Shown here piece by piece: positions 38,008-52,492 of a stretch of 64,000 nucleotides of DNA. Position 1 is the stretch's first letter; each line of letters starts with the position of its first letter. The notes below the pieces were generated by a model that saw only the letters and a program-made list of their open reading frames with translations, was not told where the DNA came from and did not search any database. The DNA is from Rhodamnia argentea (Eukaryota; Streptophyta; Magnoliopsida; Myrtales; Myrtaceae). A program made the position numbers and the translations under genes. The DNA lies in assembly GCF_020921035.1 (NCBI RefSeq), contig NC_063150.1, forward strand, positions 2,542,001 through 2,606,000, written 5' to 3'.

Positions 38008-38424
38008 GGGAAAAAGTATAAAAAAAAATTAAATATATTATATTGATATTAATTTAGTAACAAATCGTTTAATTTGATCAATTTAATCTTAAATCTATTG
38101 CATTGGTATCAATTAAGTACATTAGACTAATTTGACTGGAAATCACTTATATGGATGCCGACCTTCCTACGTGGCACGACCGGTATTGAAGTGACGACGG
38201 TTCTCGACCAAAAGAAAAAAAGAAAGAAAAAATATGTACACGTCAGCACCGATCTTATCACTTAAGACGTCGGTATCTATATGTGAGCAATTTTTGGCCA
38301 AAATAGTCGGATGGATGAATTGGTATCACTGTAATAGATTTATGGCTAAATTAGTCCGGTTAAAAGATTTAAGATCGAATTTGCATTCAACGGAATAATT
38401 TATGACTTTGAGGTACATTTCCCC
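38008..38424. mobile_element. Inverted-repeat element related to family A
   Basis: The left part carries 'attgatattaatttagtaac' and 'attggtatcaattaagt'; the right part carries 'aattggtatcactgtaatag' and 'atttatggctaaatta'. The ends are 'gggaaaaagtata' and 'gaggtacatttcccc'. It is more diverged than the other copies. Confidence 0.5.
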
Positions 38425-38987
38425 GCTTATTACGAGAATATAATGTGAAATTTCTCGTATCGTTTTCGCTCTCCGGTTGGGAATTAGGATCACTCATTTG
38501 AATTTCATTATCTGTTTATAATTTTTGTTTTCTTTCTGACGCATTTTATGTTTCGACGAGTGTGCTGTTTCAGTTGCGACACGCGGTGCTTTCTTGTCGA
38601 AACTCGAACGTGCCGGTCAAGGGGATCTTGGTCCGTTCACACTCGTTACGCATGTGGACCGTCAATTTCAAAGCAATTCTTCTTTATTGTTGTCCCTTTC
38701 TCCAAGCATGATATTTGACTAGGAGTCGGATATTTGCTGTCAACGAGATGGCGTGATGGTAATGAGAATCATTTTGTAAACTACAACTTTCAAGGGCATT
38801 CGAGAACGTCCGTAGTTACCAAATCTCGACAGCAGTTCTAACAAATTACTTTGCCTAATTTCTTAAATGAGGTAAATAATTTTTCGAAAATTGGAATTGC
38901 TGAAAATGAATGATCTTTGAGAAGGAGAGAAAGTCGGAGGAAAGAAAATGTTGCTATCTTGCTTTTGCAGCAGATAATTAAGATTTG
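38425..38987. other. Intergenic stretch, no gene seen
   Basis: No frame over 60 codons with any recognisable content, and no repeats noticed. Confidence 0.45.
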
Positions 38988-39392
38988 GGAGAAATTCCAA
39001 ATAAGAGGGTATTAAGTTAATCTTGTTTCAAATAAGGGCATTATGTGATCTCATTGTTTTGAAAAATGATCCGACCAAGGACATTCTCTTTTTTACTTTT
39101 TATTTATTTATTTTTTATTTTTTATTTTTTTCTTTCTTTGTTGTGGCTGGAGAGGGTTGCGGCCCTAACCGGCTCCGAGAGGGGTGACCCTCGCCTCGCC
39201 TAGCCCTAGCCGGTGACTAGTATGGCCGGCCACCCGCGAAAAGGAAGGAAAAAAAGAAGAAGTAAGTACGAAAGTACCATTGATCATGCCATTTTTTTTT
39301 AATAATAGAGGCACTTCATATCCTTATCTGAAATAATTGGGGGCCTTCTTTGAAAAAATAAATACACATTAGGTACTTATTTGAAATTTTAA
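38988..39392. mobile_element. Inverted-repeat element, family D copy 4
   Basis: The left end 'gggagaaattccaaataaga' and the right 'ggtacttatttgaaatttta' are inverted. 'caaataagggcattatgtga' and 'cttcatatccttatctgaaa' form the inner arms. The core (39140-39235) is GC-rich. Confidence 0.55.
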
Positions 39393-40076
39393 TTGTTTCA
39401 AGGGAAGAGTGGATGCTGGGCCTGGTATGAACAATTTTCACCCTTCTCATTGGGCCTCGCTTCGGGGACCAGCAACTGTGGGCGGGCTGCCATGCACTGT
39501 CCTTTTCATTGGGCTGAACTTGCATGACCCATTAGGCTCACGGTCCATTAGGTTGCACGGCCCACTAATGCTCGTTCCTCGTTTACCGACGTAAAGCATC
39601 AAATGGTCCTCTTGAGGTCAAGGTCGGGAGCCTTCCTTCGTCTTGTGCTGTTTGGGCCGGCCCAAACCCGTAAAAGGTTTTGAGCCGGCCCAACGAGCTC
39701 GAGACCGTGCATCGTCACACACCCAACAAAAAGCCGGAAAATTTTCGACGAGGCTCGTTAACGAATGCCTCCGGAGCGTCCGTTAAGCACATTTAACGAG
39801 GCATGTTTCGATCTTCAAAACATTATTTATACATTAGCTACAAAACTGCATGGTCGATGCGCATCGCGCCATCGATCCTCATAATCTTTTTAGAAGTGCG
39901 CAGGCCTCATTTTTTTTTTTTTTTGGTCATAGCGCAGGCCTCATTGAAGCAGAAAATTGAAGCAGAAAAGAGATGATAAGAAAGGAAAACTAGTACCGGT
40001 GCCGCGACCTATGCTCCTGATGTAATCTTCATCAAATGACGGTAAGATTCATTCCTAAACATCGAAAACAACGGTT
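39393..40076. other. Intergenic stretch, no gene seen
   Basis: It contains repeated 'gggccggccc'-type phrases (39650-39690) and a T-run (39910-39924) flanked by a short duplication 'gcgcaggcctcatt'. No coding evidence. Confidence 0.45.
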
Positions 40077-40084
40077 GATGCGGG

Positions 40085-40722
40085 TAGGGGTGAGCATGGT
40101 TTTAGGGTAGAACCGAGAACCTAAAACCGGAACTCGTAGGATCCTACCTGGTTCCCGGTTCCAGGTTCCAAGGTATGCTGGGTAGGTTCCGGGTTCTAAA
40201 AATTGAGGAACCTGTTCAAACGGGTAGGTTCTAAGTTCCACTATCCGGAACCCGGAATCTAGACCTTAGATCCTAAAATAAATTTATATATTTTTCTTGG
40301 TATATATTTTTGCACGATCCTATAATGTTCTATGGCATCCAATGATGAGTGTCTAATCTGGAGCTAAACAAATTTTTAGGTTTCGGGTTCTAAAAAATAA
40401 TAAAACGTATTCCAATTGATTGATTTCAGATTCTAAATATAACTTGTACGGAATTTAAAATTACTCACTTCTGCTTTCTCTTAGATGTTATAGCGTTCAC
40501 TCTCATTTTGCTTAACTAAAAATGAAAAAATAAAATAAAATAAAAAATTTGATAGGTTCTCGGGTACCTGGAACCGACCCTAGAACTTTGTGATATGGTA
40601 GGTTCTAGGTTCCAAAGTATGACGGGTAGGTTCTAGGTTCCAAAAAATGAGGAACCTGTTCGACGGAGTAGGTTCAGGGTTCCAAGTGGAACCCGTAAGG
40701 AACCTGAAACCGCTCACCCCTA
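40085..40722. mobile_element. Non-autonomous hAT-like element with 8-bp target duplication
   Basis: The left terminus 'taggggtgagcatggtt' is mirrored by 'aaaccgctcacccct' plus 'a' on the right. The flanks 'gatgcggg' (40077-40084) and 'gatacggg' (40723-40730) are an 8-bp duplication with one mismatch, typical of hAT transposition. The interior is built of many 'ggttccaggttccaa'-type repeats on both strands. No transposase. Confidence 0.82.
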
Positions 40723-40730
40723 GATACGGG

Positions 40731-41292
40731 TGCGATGAGTTCATGTACAATTCAATGCCTAACCATTATAAAACCGACCTCGATTCCAGGACGGAATTCA
40801 AAAAAAAAAAAAAAAAAAACTTTCGAATCGTCAAACCAACAACATTTTTATGTGACACCAACCAAGCAATTTAATAAGCAAGAGGACGTGACGACGGTCC
40901 TCCACGTCCTCTCGTCTCCGAGTTATCTGCGTCCTTCACGGGCTTTTCGTAGAACCGTGCGGACAATGAAGACCACGAGAGTCAAAAAACGAAGATGAAC
41001 AACAAAAGTCAACGGCGTCTGTTCCGACCGTGTGCTGACTTCTTTTGCTTGGCCGTTTTTGGTGATGCCCACAAGAAGCATTTGATAAACTGATGCATTA
41101 TAATTCTAACTGGAGTTATCATTCACTGTGTACTTTTAAATATTGGATATAATCTAATTTAACAAAGTAAATCTGCCTGGCATGTTTTCTCCTATATTCA
41201 AATCTGTTGGACGTTCTACATTCAAATAATTTGCCGTCTCCAATCTATAAGCTTATACATCCAGATTATAAGGAATTCAAATGTTCGGATTT
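40731..41292. other. Intergenic stretch, no gene seen
   Basis: An A-run (40800-40819) and short frames without domains only. Confidence 0.45.
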
Positions 41293-42781
41293 AGGCTCTG
41301 CTTGATTTGAGAAAAATATTTTCGAGGGGGTCATTTCCGGGAAGATGACGGTATTTTTCAATGTTTGGTCGATATCTGAATATTTGTTGTCGTGTAGATT
41401 TTCCTATACACTATTTGGGGTCTAGCAACTTGCGCATGAATAGCCAAAAAACTAGGCATGAGTATTGGGATCTTGCGTCCGACCTCGGTGGACTAAGGCC
41501 TGGGCGTTGGTGACCCAATTCCGGGCACAAGAACGTGATCCTAATTGTCGGAGTCCGGAGCTCGGCCTTGATGGACTTGGGCTTGAGCTCCGGGAACTTG
41601 GTCCTAGGTTGGCCTTGATAGATCCAGGCTCGGGCACGAGCGCTAAGGTCTTGGGGACCCTAGCCTAGGCATTAGGGACCTAGGTATGGGTGTTGACGTT
41701 CTAAGCCTTGCGGGTCGAGGTGCGGGGGTCGGGAACCTTGGGCACGGACACCGGGGTCTCAAGTTCGGCCTCTATGGACCCGGCGGGGTCATTAGGGTGT
41801 CGAGCAGAAGTATGAGGGTATTAAACCCGATCTCTATGGACCCAGGCTCGGGCACCGAGGACCCGGCCATGGGCACTAAGGTCCCAAGGACAAGCACCGG
41901 TGTCCCACCTTTATCAACTCGAGTCTATGCATTAGGAGTGATCGGTTCCGGGGTGAATAGGTTCTAGACCTATAACCTACCCTATTATAACTGGTTCTTA
42001 ATTTTTTGAACATGAAATCTATCATTTTTTTCAAGAATCGGTTCTAGAACCAACCTTGTTTTTCGAGTTCGGTTGCGGGGCCTACCCAATAAACTATTTT
42101 TTCGACCTTTTTTTTATTTCATTTTTTACAGCAAAATAACATCAGCATAAATCCATATCCACTAAATACGTGGTCACGTACAACTATAGATGGTGAAAAG
42201 TTTAAACACGTAGCCACATACGATTACGAATAATAAACAATTCAAACATGTAACATAAAACGTAAATTGTAAAACTCCGTTCCTCATTCATCAAAATATA
42301 TTTTTAAACTACATTCTCCATTCATCCATAAAAACATTGCTTGAAAGAACAGAGAGAGGCGATAAAAGAATAGAAAAGAAACAAATAAGGTGAGACAAAG
42401 TTAGACTCAACTTAGAGAAATCATTTTTTTTTACTGTAGCTAAGAACTGGTCTCAAAACATGTCCAATTCCTAAGCGAGTCTTCACTTGAAACTAGAAAC
42501 CGAACTTGTTCAAACCGGTTCTAAAAATTTGAAATCGGGAACCAGACCTGTTCACCTTGGAATCGGGAACAATACCATTTTTTCAAGAGGGGTCCGGTCC
42601 GATTCCCGATTCTACCCGTTCCCGTTGCACACCCCTCCTAGGCATCTAGATTCCGAGCCCGGCCTCTTTGAAATTTAATCATATGTTTTCCGCTCACTAG
42701 GAAAACACATTATGTTGACTTAATTTTTTTTTTTAGAGAATTATTTTTTAATTTTTTTTTTTGTAAAATAAACCGAGCCTC
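41293..42781. mobile_element. Family C copy 3 with a nested hAT-like element
   Basis: The left end 'aggctctgcttgatttgaga' and the right end 'gtaaaataaaccgagcct' are the family C termini. The left interior (41470-41930) is a degenerate GC-rich minisatellite with 'tcgggcac' and 'gggaccta' phrases. The hAT-like insertion accounts for much of the extra length. Confidence 0.55.
41935..42635. mobile_element. hAT-like element nested in family C copy 3
   Basis: The left end 'aggagtgatcggttccgggg' faces the right end 'ccgttgcacacccctcc'. The flanks 'tatgcatt' and 'taggcatc' may be a decayed 8-bp duplication (two mismatches). The interior carries 'ggttctagaacc' repeats like the 40.1 kb element. Confidence 0.5.
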
Positions 42782-44200
42782 ACCATGTTCTGAATCAAAA
42801 TAGAATCCAATCTTGGATCAATGTGCTGCACTTAAAAAAAAAAAAGAGATGATCCAAAAGCAAATTATGAAAAAAAAAAATAAAATATGCGAGGACAAGT
42901 CACCAACTTGGTGGCGATGGGCTTCGGGTGGAACTGGAAGAATCTCGATGGCACGAAGTGGGGTTTAGTCACGTCAATCGCATGGTGGGACTTTGATGAG
43001 ATGATCCTTATGATTAGATGGATGTCCATTTTCCTTTTTTGTCCTCTTGACCTTTTCAAAAAGCACGTGAACTGTCTCCGGTGCTTTAATGTTCTTGTGC
43101 CATAATTAGGTTTTTGCTGTTTGTAGATAGACCGGTGGAATCATTCATTCATCGAAGCTTTTAAGTTGAACAGCGAATCAAATGGATATTTAAGTACCTA
43201 ATCGCCCCGCCGATTAATCGATGTTCGGCTCGCGGCATTGCTGGGAGCTTGAAATCTCGTGTCGCCAATAGACATGCTGCCTTGCCGATGAACAAATTGA
43301 AGGGTCGGGACGCCAGCAACGTGGGTGCGTGGTCCGGCTCTCACGCTCCGCAAAAAAGCAGAGCAAAAATCAGAGAGTGGAGAGTTAAAGATAGGACAGA
43401 CAAAGAAAAAATCTCGTGCCGAATTATAATACTTGGGAACTTCCTCCGATCCTACCATGCATGGCTTGTCCTTGGCCGGACCTCGGATTCAATTCGCCAC
43501 ACGTGAAAATTCATTTGGTGTATTGCCGTAGGTTTTCTTGTGTAATTTTTTTTAAAAAAAAATATATCTATGTAACTAAATAATTTTAACGATTTCCCCA
43601 TCTTTATCGAGCAAAAAAGCAGAATTGGAGAAAAATTTTGAGGACGGAATGGAAGAGAGCGCTATGTATTATATATTTTTTTCGAGAGTAATATCGAAAA
43701 TACCAAGAATGGCTTACTCAAAATTATTTACCGTACAATATCTTAAGCTCTAAATTCAGCATTTAAATTGTGGGACGTGTTTAGATACACCACATGAAGA
43801 CAATCACATGTCCTCCGATTTTATTTATTTTCTAATTGATTTTTTTTTTGGGGTCAAATTTTCTAATTGATATTTATTTTCTAATTGATTTGATCACTCG
43901 ATTTGTCTACTTCTTTCCCTCGTCGTTTTCCTCCTACACCCCAATTTAAATTTTTCCCTATTTTGGCGTCGGGCAAAATGTTTTTATTTTTTATTTTTGT
44001 CTGAGCTTCGGGCAAAATTTTTTTTTTTTCCGGGTCAGAACTTCGGGCAAATTTTGAAAAAGGGAGAATCACACGGAAATTTCGTTAAGTGACGTGGGTC
44101 CCATAAATATGTAAATCCCGCAGGTTTTGGTCCTGTTCTGGCAAAAATTTCCAACGACATAACGTGGCTTACGACTACACCTCATGGGCCCCATTCCACC
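42782..44200. other. Intergenic stretch before the DUF3527 gene
   Basis: No gene is seen. A duplicated phrase 'ttttctaattgat' occurs three times at 43827-43888. The frames at 43198-43506 lie on opposite strands and have no domain. Confidence 0.45.
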
Positions 44201-45265
44201 TCCTCCCTCTCCCTCTCTCTTTCTCTCTCTCCCGCTCCATTTCGGTTAATCCCTCACTTTCTCTCTCTACTCCCTGTCCCTAAGCCAGCAGTACCAGTCG
44301 GGGTTAGAGCACGAACCTGGATTAGTCAATTTGCACATGACTCTTTCTTTTTTTTCGTTCCTCTCTTCTTCTCGGGTTCGTTCTCTCTGCTTTTGAAGCT
44401 TTTTCGGGCACATGTTCGTCTCCTTTCCCCATCTCTGTCGCAGTCTCTTGGTTTTTCTCCCCATTTTTTTTTGTGTTCGGTGAAGAGAAAAGCTCGAAAC
44501 TTGGGGGGATTTGATGCTGGGAATTTCAAGAAAGATGATGCCTACTTTGGTGTGAGCTGGAGGGTCATTCGTTCTTGGATCCGTTTCTTCAGGTAAGGAA
44601 ACAACGGGTCGGTTTTTTTTTTTTTTGCTTCCCTTTTCGGTGATGTGATGATTATGGTAGTTTGCAACTTTTTGCTGGGTCTTTGTTTGTTAGGTTTCTT
44701 GGTGGGGATATTGCGACTTTGTGGGTCAAATGGGGTTGGAACTGTTTTTCTTTTGACGTTTACAATCGAGTGGGTCTTGTGGATGTGGGGTTTTTTACAT
44801 GTGAAAAGGTAAAGTAGAGACGGAAAGATTGAATCTGGCTAAGCGTTAGAGACTGATCTGGAGTGGAACCTCGTGGTGTTGGATCACTTCAGCTTTAAGG
44901 AACTGAATTGGTTTGATGTTGTGGGAGCTGCATTTTCCATTGAAGTTATGTACGGCGTCCCGTCTTGCATTCTTCGTATGATATGAAGCAACTAGATGTG
45001 TGTCCTCGTGATAATGTATCGGAGTTTAAGAGAATGCGCGGTGTCAGAATGTTGAATTTGGTTCACTGTTGCTTTGCTGCTCCGTTGTAATGAAACTTAC
45101 TCCATCGTGTCGTGAACTAGTCAGTTTGTTTTTCGTATTGGCTCTCACAAGACAGAGATTCATGTGATGCAACTACTTGGCAGGTTTGCTTCAAATTTCT
45201 GGAGGCCAAAGAGGAAACGTTGAGTTTTACATTGTTGATGTGGGTATTTTATTTGGAGGCGCAAT

Positions 45266-47345
45266 ATGGAAGATGCTCGTGCAAAAGCTTGCAGAGGTGA
45301 CAAGGAGAATCAGAACTCGTCATATAAATCACTGGAGCAAGCTTCTTTGGATTCAATGGGAAGTGTGAATCAAAACCAGTCTCTAGTGTTAAATGTCAGG
45401 AAATCAAGAAGCGGCAAAAGATGCCTAAAAAGCCCAACTATCCGAGGCTTCTGTAGCCGAGATAATTCGATTCCAAAGCATTTGCTGAGTCTAGATGAGA
45501 AGTATCTTCGAAATTGCCTTGAGGCAATACATCTCAGGGCATTGAAAGCCGCATCATGCAACATCTCTTTGAATTTGAGTGCTTCGATGAGGGGTATCTT
45601 GTCCAATGGCTTGAATTTGGGTAACGTATTGAATGAGAATGCCAGTGATTTTACCAAGTTTGCTTTTGCTCGCTCGTTGGTAATTGGGGCTGCAGACGGA
45701 GATGAGAGCCTTGCTGGCGGTTGGATTCTAGGTTCAATTATGGGGAGCGAAAGCATGCTTAATATAATGAATAGCCCTTTAATGCACCGGATTAGTGCCC
45801 TTGAATGTGGAGCTCACTTTAGAAGATCTAACGTAGATGTGGTTAAGGATCGTTTGTGTCATGACACGAGTTTGTCAAACCAGTTGAGCATCTGTTCATC
45901 ACAGAAGCTAGAGAAGGAAATGCCAAATTCGGGTTCATTTGATTGTGAACCAGAGGCAAAGCACATGAGATTCTTTTCGATGTCAAGTGTGAACTCCATG
46001 AGTTCCGAACTATCCTCTTCCTCATCCTACTCATCTTGCTGTTCTTCTCCTGCTGCTTCTGTGTCTCAAGGAATGCTGCATTGCACATGGAACGGTGGCA
46101 TTCCACATTTTGTTTTCTCTTTGGGTGATCAGACAGAACTGTATATTGCTGATCTCGCAAAGGTTTCGTCTGCTTTAGAGACGCCAGGTTATATGTACTC
46201 TTTCTATTCCAAAATTCAAGGTCAAAAGGAAAACGCGGTCTGTCGTGGGGAGAACCCGGTTGTTGGTATATTGAAGGTATCGAGGAGAGTCATTTGTTGT
46301 CAGAACGATTCAAAGATCAATGAGACTGAGTTTGTTCTATATGGTTGTGAAAATTATGCGGGAGGTGGAGAGACCGAACCTTCAAGCAAGAACCTGACAA
46401 AATACAAGAGTTTGTCGAAGAAGGTGATGGAAGTTTTCAAGAACGGCCAAATGCACAGGCAAGTGAGTATTCCAACATTTGGGGGAGCTAGTTTCATTTT
46501 GGAAAATCAGTGCTCTAATAAATGTAAGGATATCTCCAATAAGGTTGATTCTGGTAATGATATTCGGGTATGCTATCTTCCTAAGAACCTTGAGTTGGCG
46601 GCCATTGTCACAAAGGAGCACGTCAAAGAAGATAAAATGGAGCATGCAGGAGGCTGGGGATTGAAATTTCTTAATAAGTTTGGACACAGTCAGAACCTTG
46701 ATTCCCCAAGACCCTCACCACCCTCTCAACGTCGCACTCAAAACAGAGGCCATAGCTCAACTAGTATGGATGTTATAATCTCAGCAGGTATCCATGGTGG
46801 TCCAAGAATCCCGAATGCTGGCCCTTCTAGTCTTATAGAGAGATGGAGGTCCAATGGACGTTGCGATTGTGGTGGGTGGGACCTGGGGTGTCCGCTCACT
46901 ATACTGAACAGCGCATCAAACAAGGAAGAGATTTTGCTGCAAGAGGAAGTGCAAGGAAAGTGCAAAGAATTCGATCTTTACAAACAGGTGGACGCGCATG
47001 CTTTATACTTTTACAACATTTTAACATTCCGACTGACATCTTTTTGACAGAATTAGCAGCTTAAGCAAGTGGGTTTAGTGAGCTTGCTGCTACATATTGA
47101 CTGAGAAAGCTTTCTATGTTTGGAGTCTTGCCTGTCTTGCACAGTTGTAACGGTTGTTGCCCTCGTTGTTGCAGGGTTCGGAGCATTGCCTCCCCACCTT
47201 AAGGGTGACAAATGTGAGTGACAGTTTGTATGTTGTACATTTTCAATCAACTCTGTCAGCTCTGCAGTCCTTCGCAATTGCAGTTGCATACATTCATACA
47301 CAGGTCCGCTCTCTACTACCCAAGAATGTACAGGAGTTGAAGTAA
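45266..47345 (+). CDS. DUF3527 domain-containing protein
   Basis: CDS join(45266..46987,47175..47345), 1893 nt, 630 aa, phase 0 at the intron. A 5' UTR intron is likely at 44593-45183 (CAG|GTAAGG ... TTGGCAG), so the leader starts in the CT-rich stretch near 44.2-44.3 kb. The N-terminal half is basic and serine-rich, with a conserved-looking block 'LLSLDEKYLRNCLEAIHLRA'. A central serine run (SELSSSSSYSSCCSS) precedes 'GMLHCTWNGGIPHFVFSLGD'. The C-terminus shows the family's signature 'GPSSLIERWRSNGRCDCGGW', then 'DLGCPLTILN', and finishes through exon 2 with 'LYVVHFQSTLSALQSFAIAV'. Proteins of this family are plant-specific and of unknown function; no transmembrane span or enzyme motif is visible. 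The 593-codon ORF that reads into the intron is not the real end. Confidence 0.92.
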
Positions 47346-50205
47346 CAACAGACAGCGGTTCAGTCTATACTGCAGTTCTAAGCTTTTTTTTTTTTTTTTA
47401 ACCAACTAAAGTGTGAGGTATATTACAATTGTTGTGACTGCTTTGGCAGGGTCTGACGTTGTTAGTCTTTGATTAGGTTGTCCTCTAGGTATTTTAGCTA
47501 TTTATATCAGGTACAGAAATTGGAGTTCTGGACCTGGTAGTCGAAGATCATGTAATGGCTCTTCTTTTTGACTGCATGTTCAAATAGCAAAAATAGCAGA
47601 TTTTTTAGATGCTACTGCTATAATTTGAGATTAAAATGTCTCAGCTGGGTTGTAATGAAACTCGACTGTGAAGTCAGCAGCTTGAAGATTGGATTTCATT
47701 TCTTACTGTTTACTAGTTTTGTGGATACCGAATTTCATCATCAGAATTTGATGATGCTTGGCATTAGATACTCGAGAATATCCTTTGATAAGAATCGCCA
47801 ATTGAACTACTCTTGGTCAGCGGATGTGAATTTTTCTTAGATTAAAACGTTTGTGGCAATGAACTTTCTAAGATGGTATCGGTCAACAGAACTTTGACTA
47901 AACTTTGTCAGAGTTTGGTGTACTTATTTTGTGGCACAAGTTTTCCTCTTTAAGCCTTGTGCTCGACATTGAAGGCTACTTACTTAAAATTTGCTACACT
48001 AACATGGGACACCAATGATATAGTGAGAAAAATATCGCATTCATGCTTCTGCTGCTTTTTCTCTACAATCTAGAGTATTGCTGCTCATGAACAAGTTTGT
48101 TGTGGTTAAAATCCTACTTTTATGAAGACGTATCGCGAGCCCAACCGTACACAATCTTTCTTTTAAGTGCAATTACTGTTGGAATTCATATCCGTAACCC
48201 TGCATCTTGTCTTAGGAGTCTTAGGCTTTCTGCAGTGACTAAAGATTTGTTACATCCCTAAGATGTGATATTTGCATGTAACTGGAGATGGCTGTCATCA
48301 GGCAATTTGCTTCCTACTGAGAGCACTTGTTTCTGTACTGTTCTTCTTCTGAACAACTGTGGACAAATCATATCCTTGGTATTGTAACTATGTCCTGACA
48401 ATTTTCTGATTCATATGTCCTTTTTCCTGATCTGCCATAATGCCTTGTGGCTGAGAAGATGCATCTGATGTCCTCTGGCCTCAGCACAGCCCTCAGGTAA
48501 TTACAGTGAACTCGTGCTCCAAAATGTAGGCCACTTGTAATTCGATGCAGAGTCTCGGCATTGATGTTTATAGTCGGTTTCTGCATCTCCATAGCCATGA
48601 AATTACGACACCGTTTGTTACTGCTTTCATCGGACAGTGTCGTTGTGGGATGCTATGCGCTTCTTGGGTGAATTCACTTGCGCAGGCACTTCGAGCTTGG
48701 TTAATTTGCCTGTCCTACGGCTCAAAAGTAGCGATTATATTCTTGCGAATCGGTTCGACGATGAGAAAAGGTAAAAGATTAGGGAGGGCAAGAATGGGGC
48801 AGATGGTTATGATTATTTATTTTGAGATAGCTAAAATGTCCTAACACCTATAAGCTATTCACTTGTTGCACTTGGACCCAAAAATCTAGTGAGAATCAGT
48901 AGATCATTATGAGGGCTATTTCCCTGAAAAAAAACCCATAACTTTAGATCAAACCTCAATTCTGCTTTGAATTCCTTTTGTTTTTTGTCAAGAAAAGATC
49001 TTCAACTTTCATTCTAGTCCCAATCTGTCAATGTGTCCCAAAATCACTATTGGTTTTTTCAAGATTATCAATGTTAGGACGCCGATGTTGTTCCATACGA
49101 AGGTGAATGTGTTGATTAAGATGCGGGTTGTAATAATGAACCTCTACTTGACTTTGATGATGATATTTTTGAGAAAACTGGTGGCGATTTTTGGATGAAC
49201 GATTTGACATAGAGCGAAAGTTGGGGAATTTTTTAGATTAAAAAAATCGAGGCATGAATGAAATTAGATCTAAAATTTGAGATTTTTTAGGGAATTAGGT
49301 CATTTGACTGATGAGAAACGGAGGCAAATTGTTGGGTAGAAAAAAATTTCTTTTGCATTAGAAAAGAAACAAAAGCATTTGGATTGTCACATGTTTCGCC
49401 CCATTATTCGGTTTGTCCTTTAGACTTGGTTGTCTTAAATGAATCTTGTAATTATAAGGACATTGAAAATGCGTAATTAATTTTTAACCGCATACATCAT
49501 TTGGTTTATTAAGTGATTTGTGAGTCTATTATTGGTTCATGAGTACAATTCACTTGTTCGAAGGGCCAATTACAATTCGACCCCGTCACTTAGCATTTCT
49601 CGATGACGGTAAATTACGGACCGGAAAAACACTTCGCTTGGTGTTTAATTTAACGTTCACTCCATTAATATTATTGTGTACAAAACTTTTAATTTGTTGC
49701 TTCAATGACGATCGATTACATGTTGCTTTAGCTAAATTTAAACATGCCATTTGTCCAATTTTGTCCATTTTATGTATATGGATGTAAATGTGGGGATGGA
49801 CAATAGGTTGTGGCAACAATTACCGCGCCGGAAAATATCCGATTCAAGCTGTAACTATCGCTCGGGAGGTACAGACCCTAGAGGATACCCTATAGCCGGG
49901 GCTTTCGGAATGATGAACCCGTAATCAGCATCCTACAAGCATTCAAACACGAAGCACACCCTTTAACACGAGGGTTGGCTCGCGAGCCCGACTATGCTTT
50001 GAACTCGAGATCTTGTGAACCGATAGTAGGTTTCTGAGCAACGGAATCTATCATGCTTGATCGTAGTCTTAATAAGTTTTGACTAGACAAAGAATCGAGA
50101 TATTGGGTTGCCTAATATTTGGGCCTTTCCATGTTAAAGCCATAGTAAGTAAATACTAATCTTGGGGATCAGGGAAAAAGAAAACGCGAAGTCCAAAAAT
50201 TAAGG
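47346..50205. other. Spacer between the DUF3527 and RPL23 genes
   Basis: The first few hundred bases are presumably 3' UTR (T-run at 47385-47400). No other gene is seen; frames of up to 99 codons (for example 48545-48844) have no domain. Confidence 0.5.
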
Positions 50206-50209
50206 TGGA

Positions 50210-50330
50210 TGGGCCGTCATTACTCATTAGACTTAGTCAAGCTTGAGGGTGCCAATTTGGGATTATTGAAAAGATGGGGGACTTGAGTGGAATTAGGCAA
50301 AATCTCCCGTCAGCGTCGCAGAAACCCTAG
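50210..50330 (+). promoter_or_regulatory. Site II and telo-box motifs of the RPL23 promoter
   Basis: 'tgggcc' (50210-50215; another near 50118) matches site II (TGGGCY), and 'aaaccctag' (50322-50330) matches a telo-box. Their combination is typical of plant ribosomal-protein promoters and fits the gene 88 bp downstream. Confidence 0.65.
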
Positions 50331-50417
50331 CTGTCTTCTTCAGCTCGCGCGCTTATATTAAAGCTCAACAAACCCCTGTATCGCAGTTTCCAGTCTCTCG
50401 TCTCAGACGGCGTGAAA

Positions 50418-52492
<2,075 letters not shown>

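Noticed and set aside
48368-48844. 76- and 99-codon ORFs downstream of the DUF3527 gene
   Set aside because: They overlap on opposite strands, have no domain and follow a finished gene; probably 3' flank.
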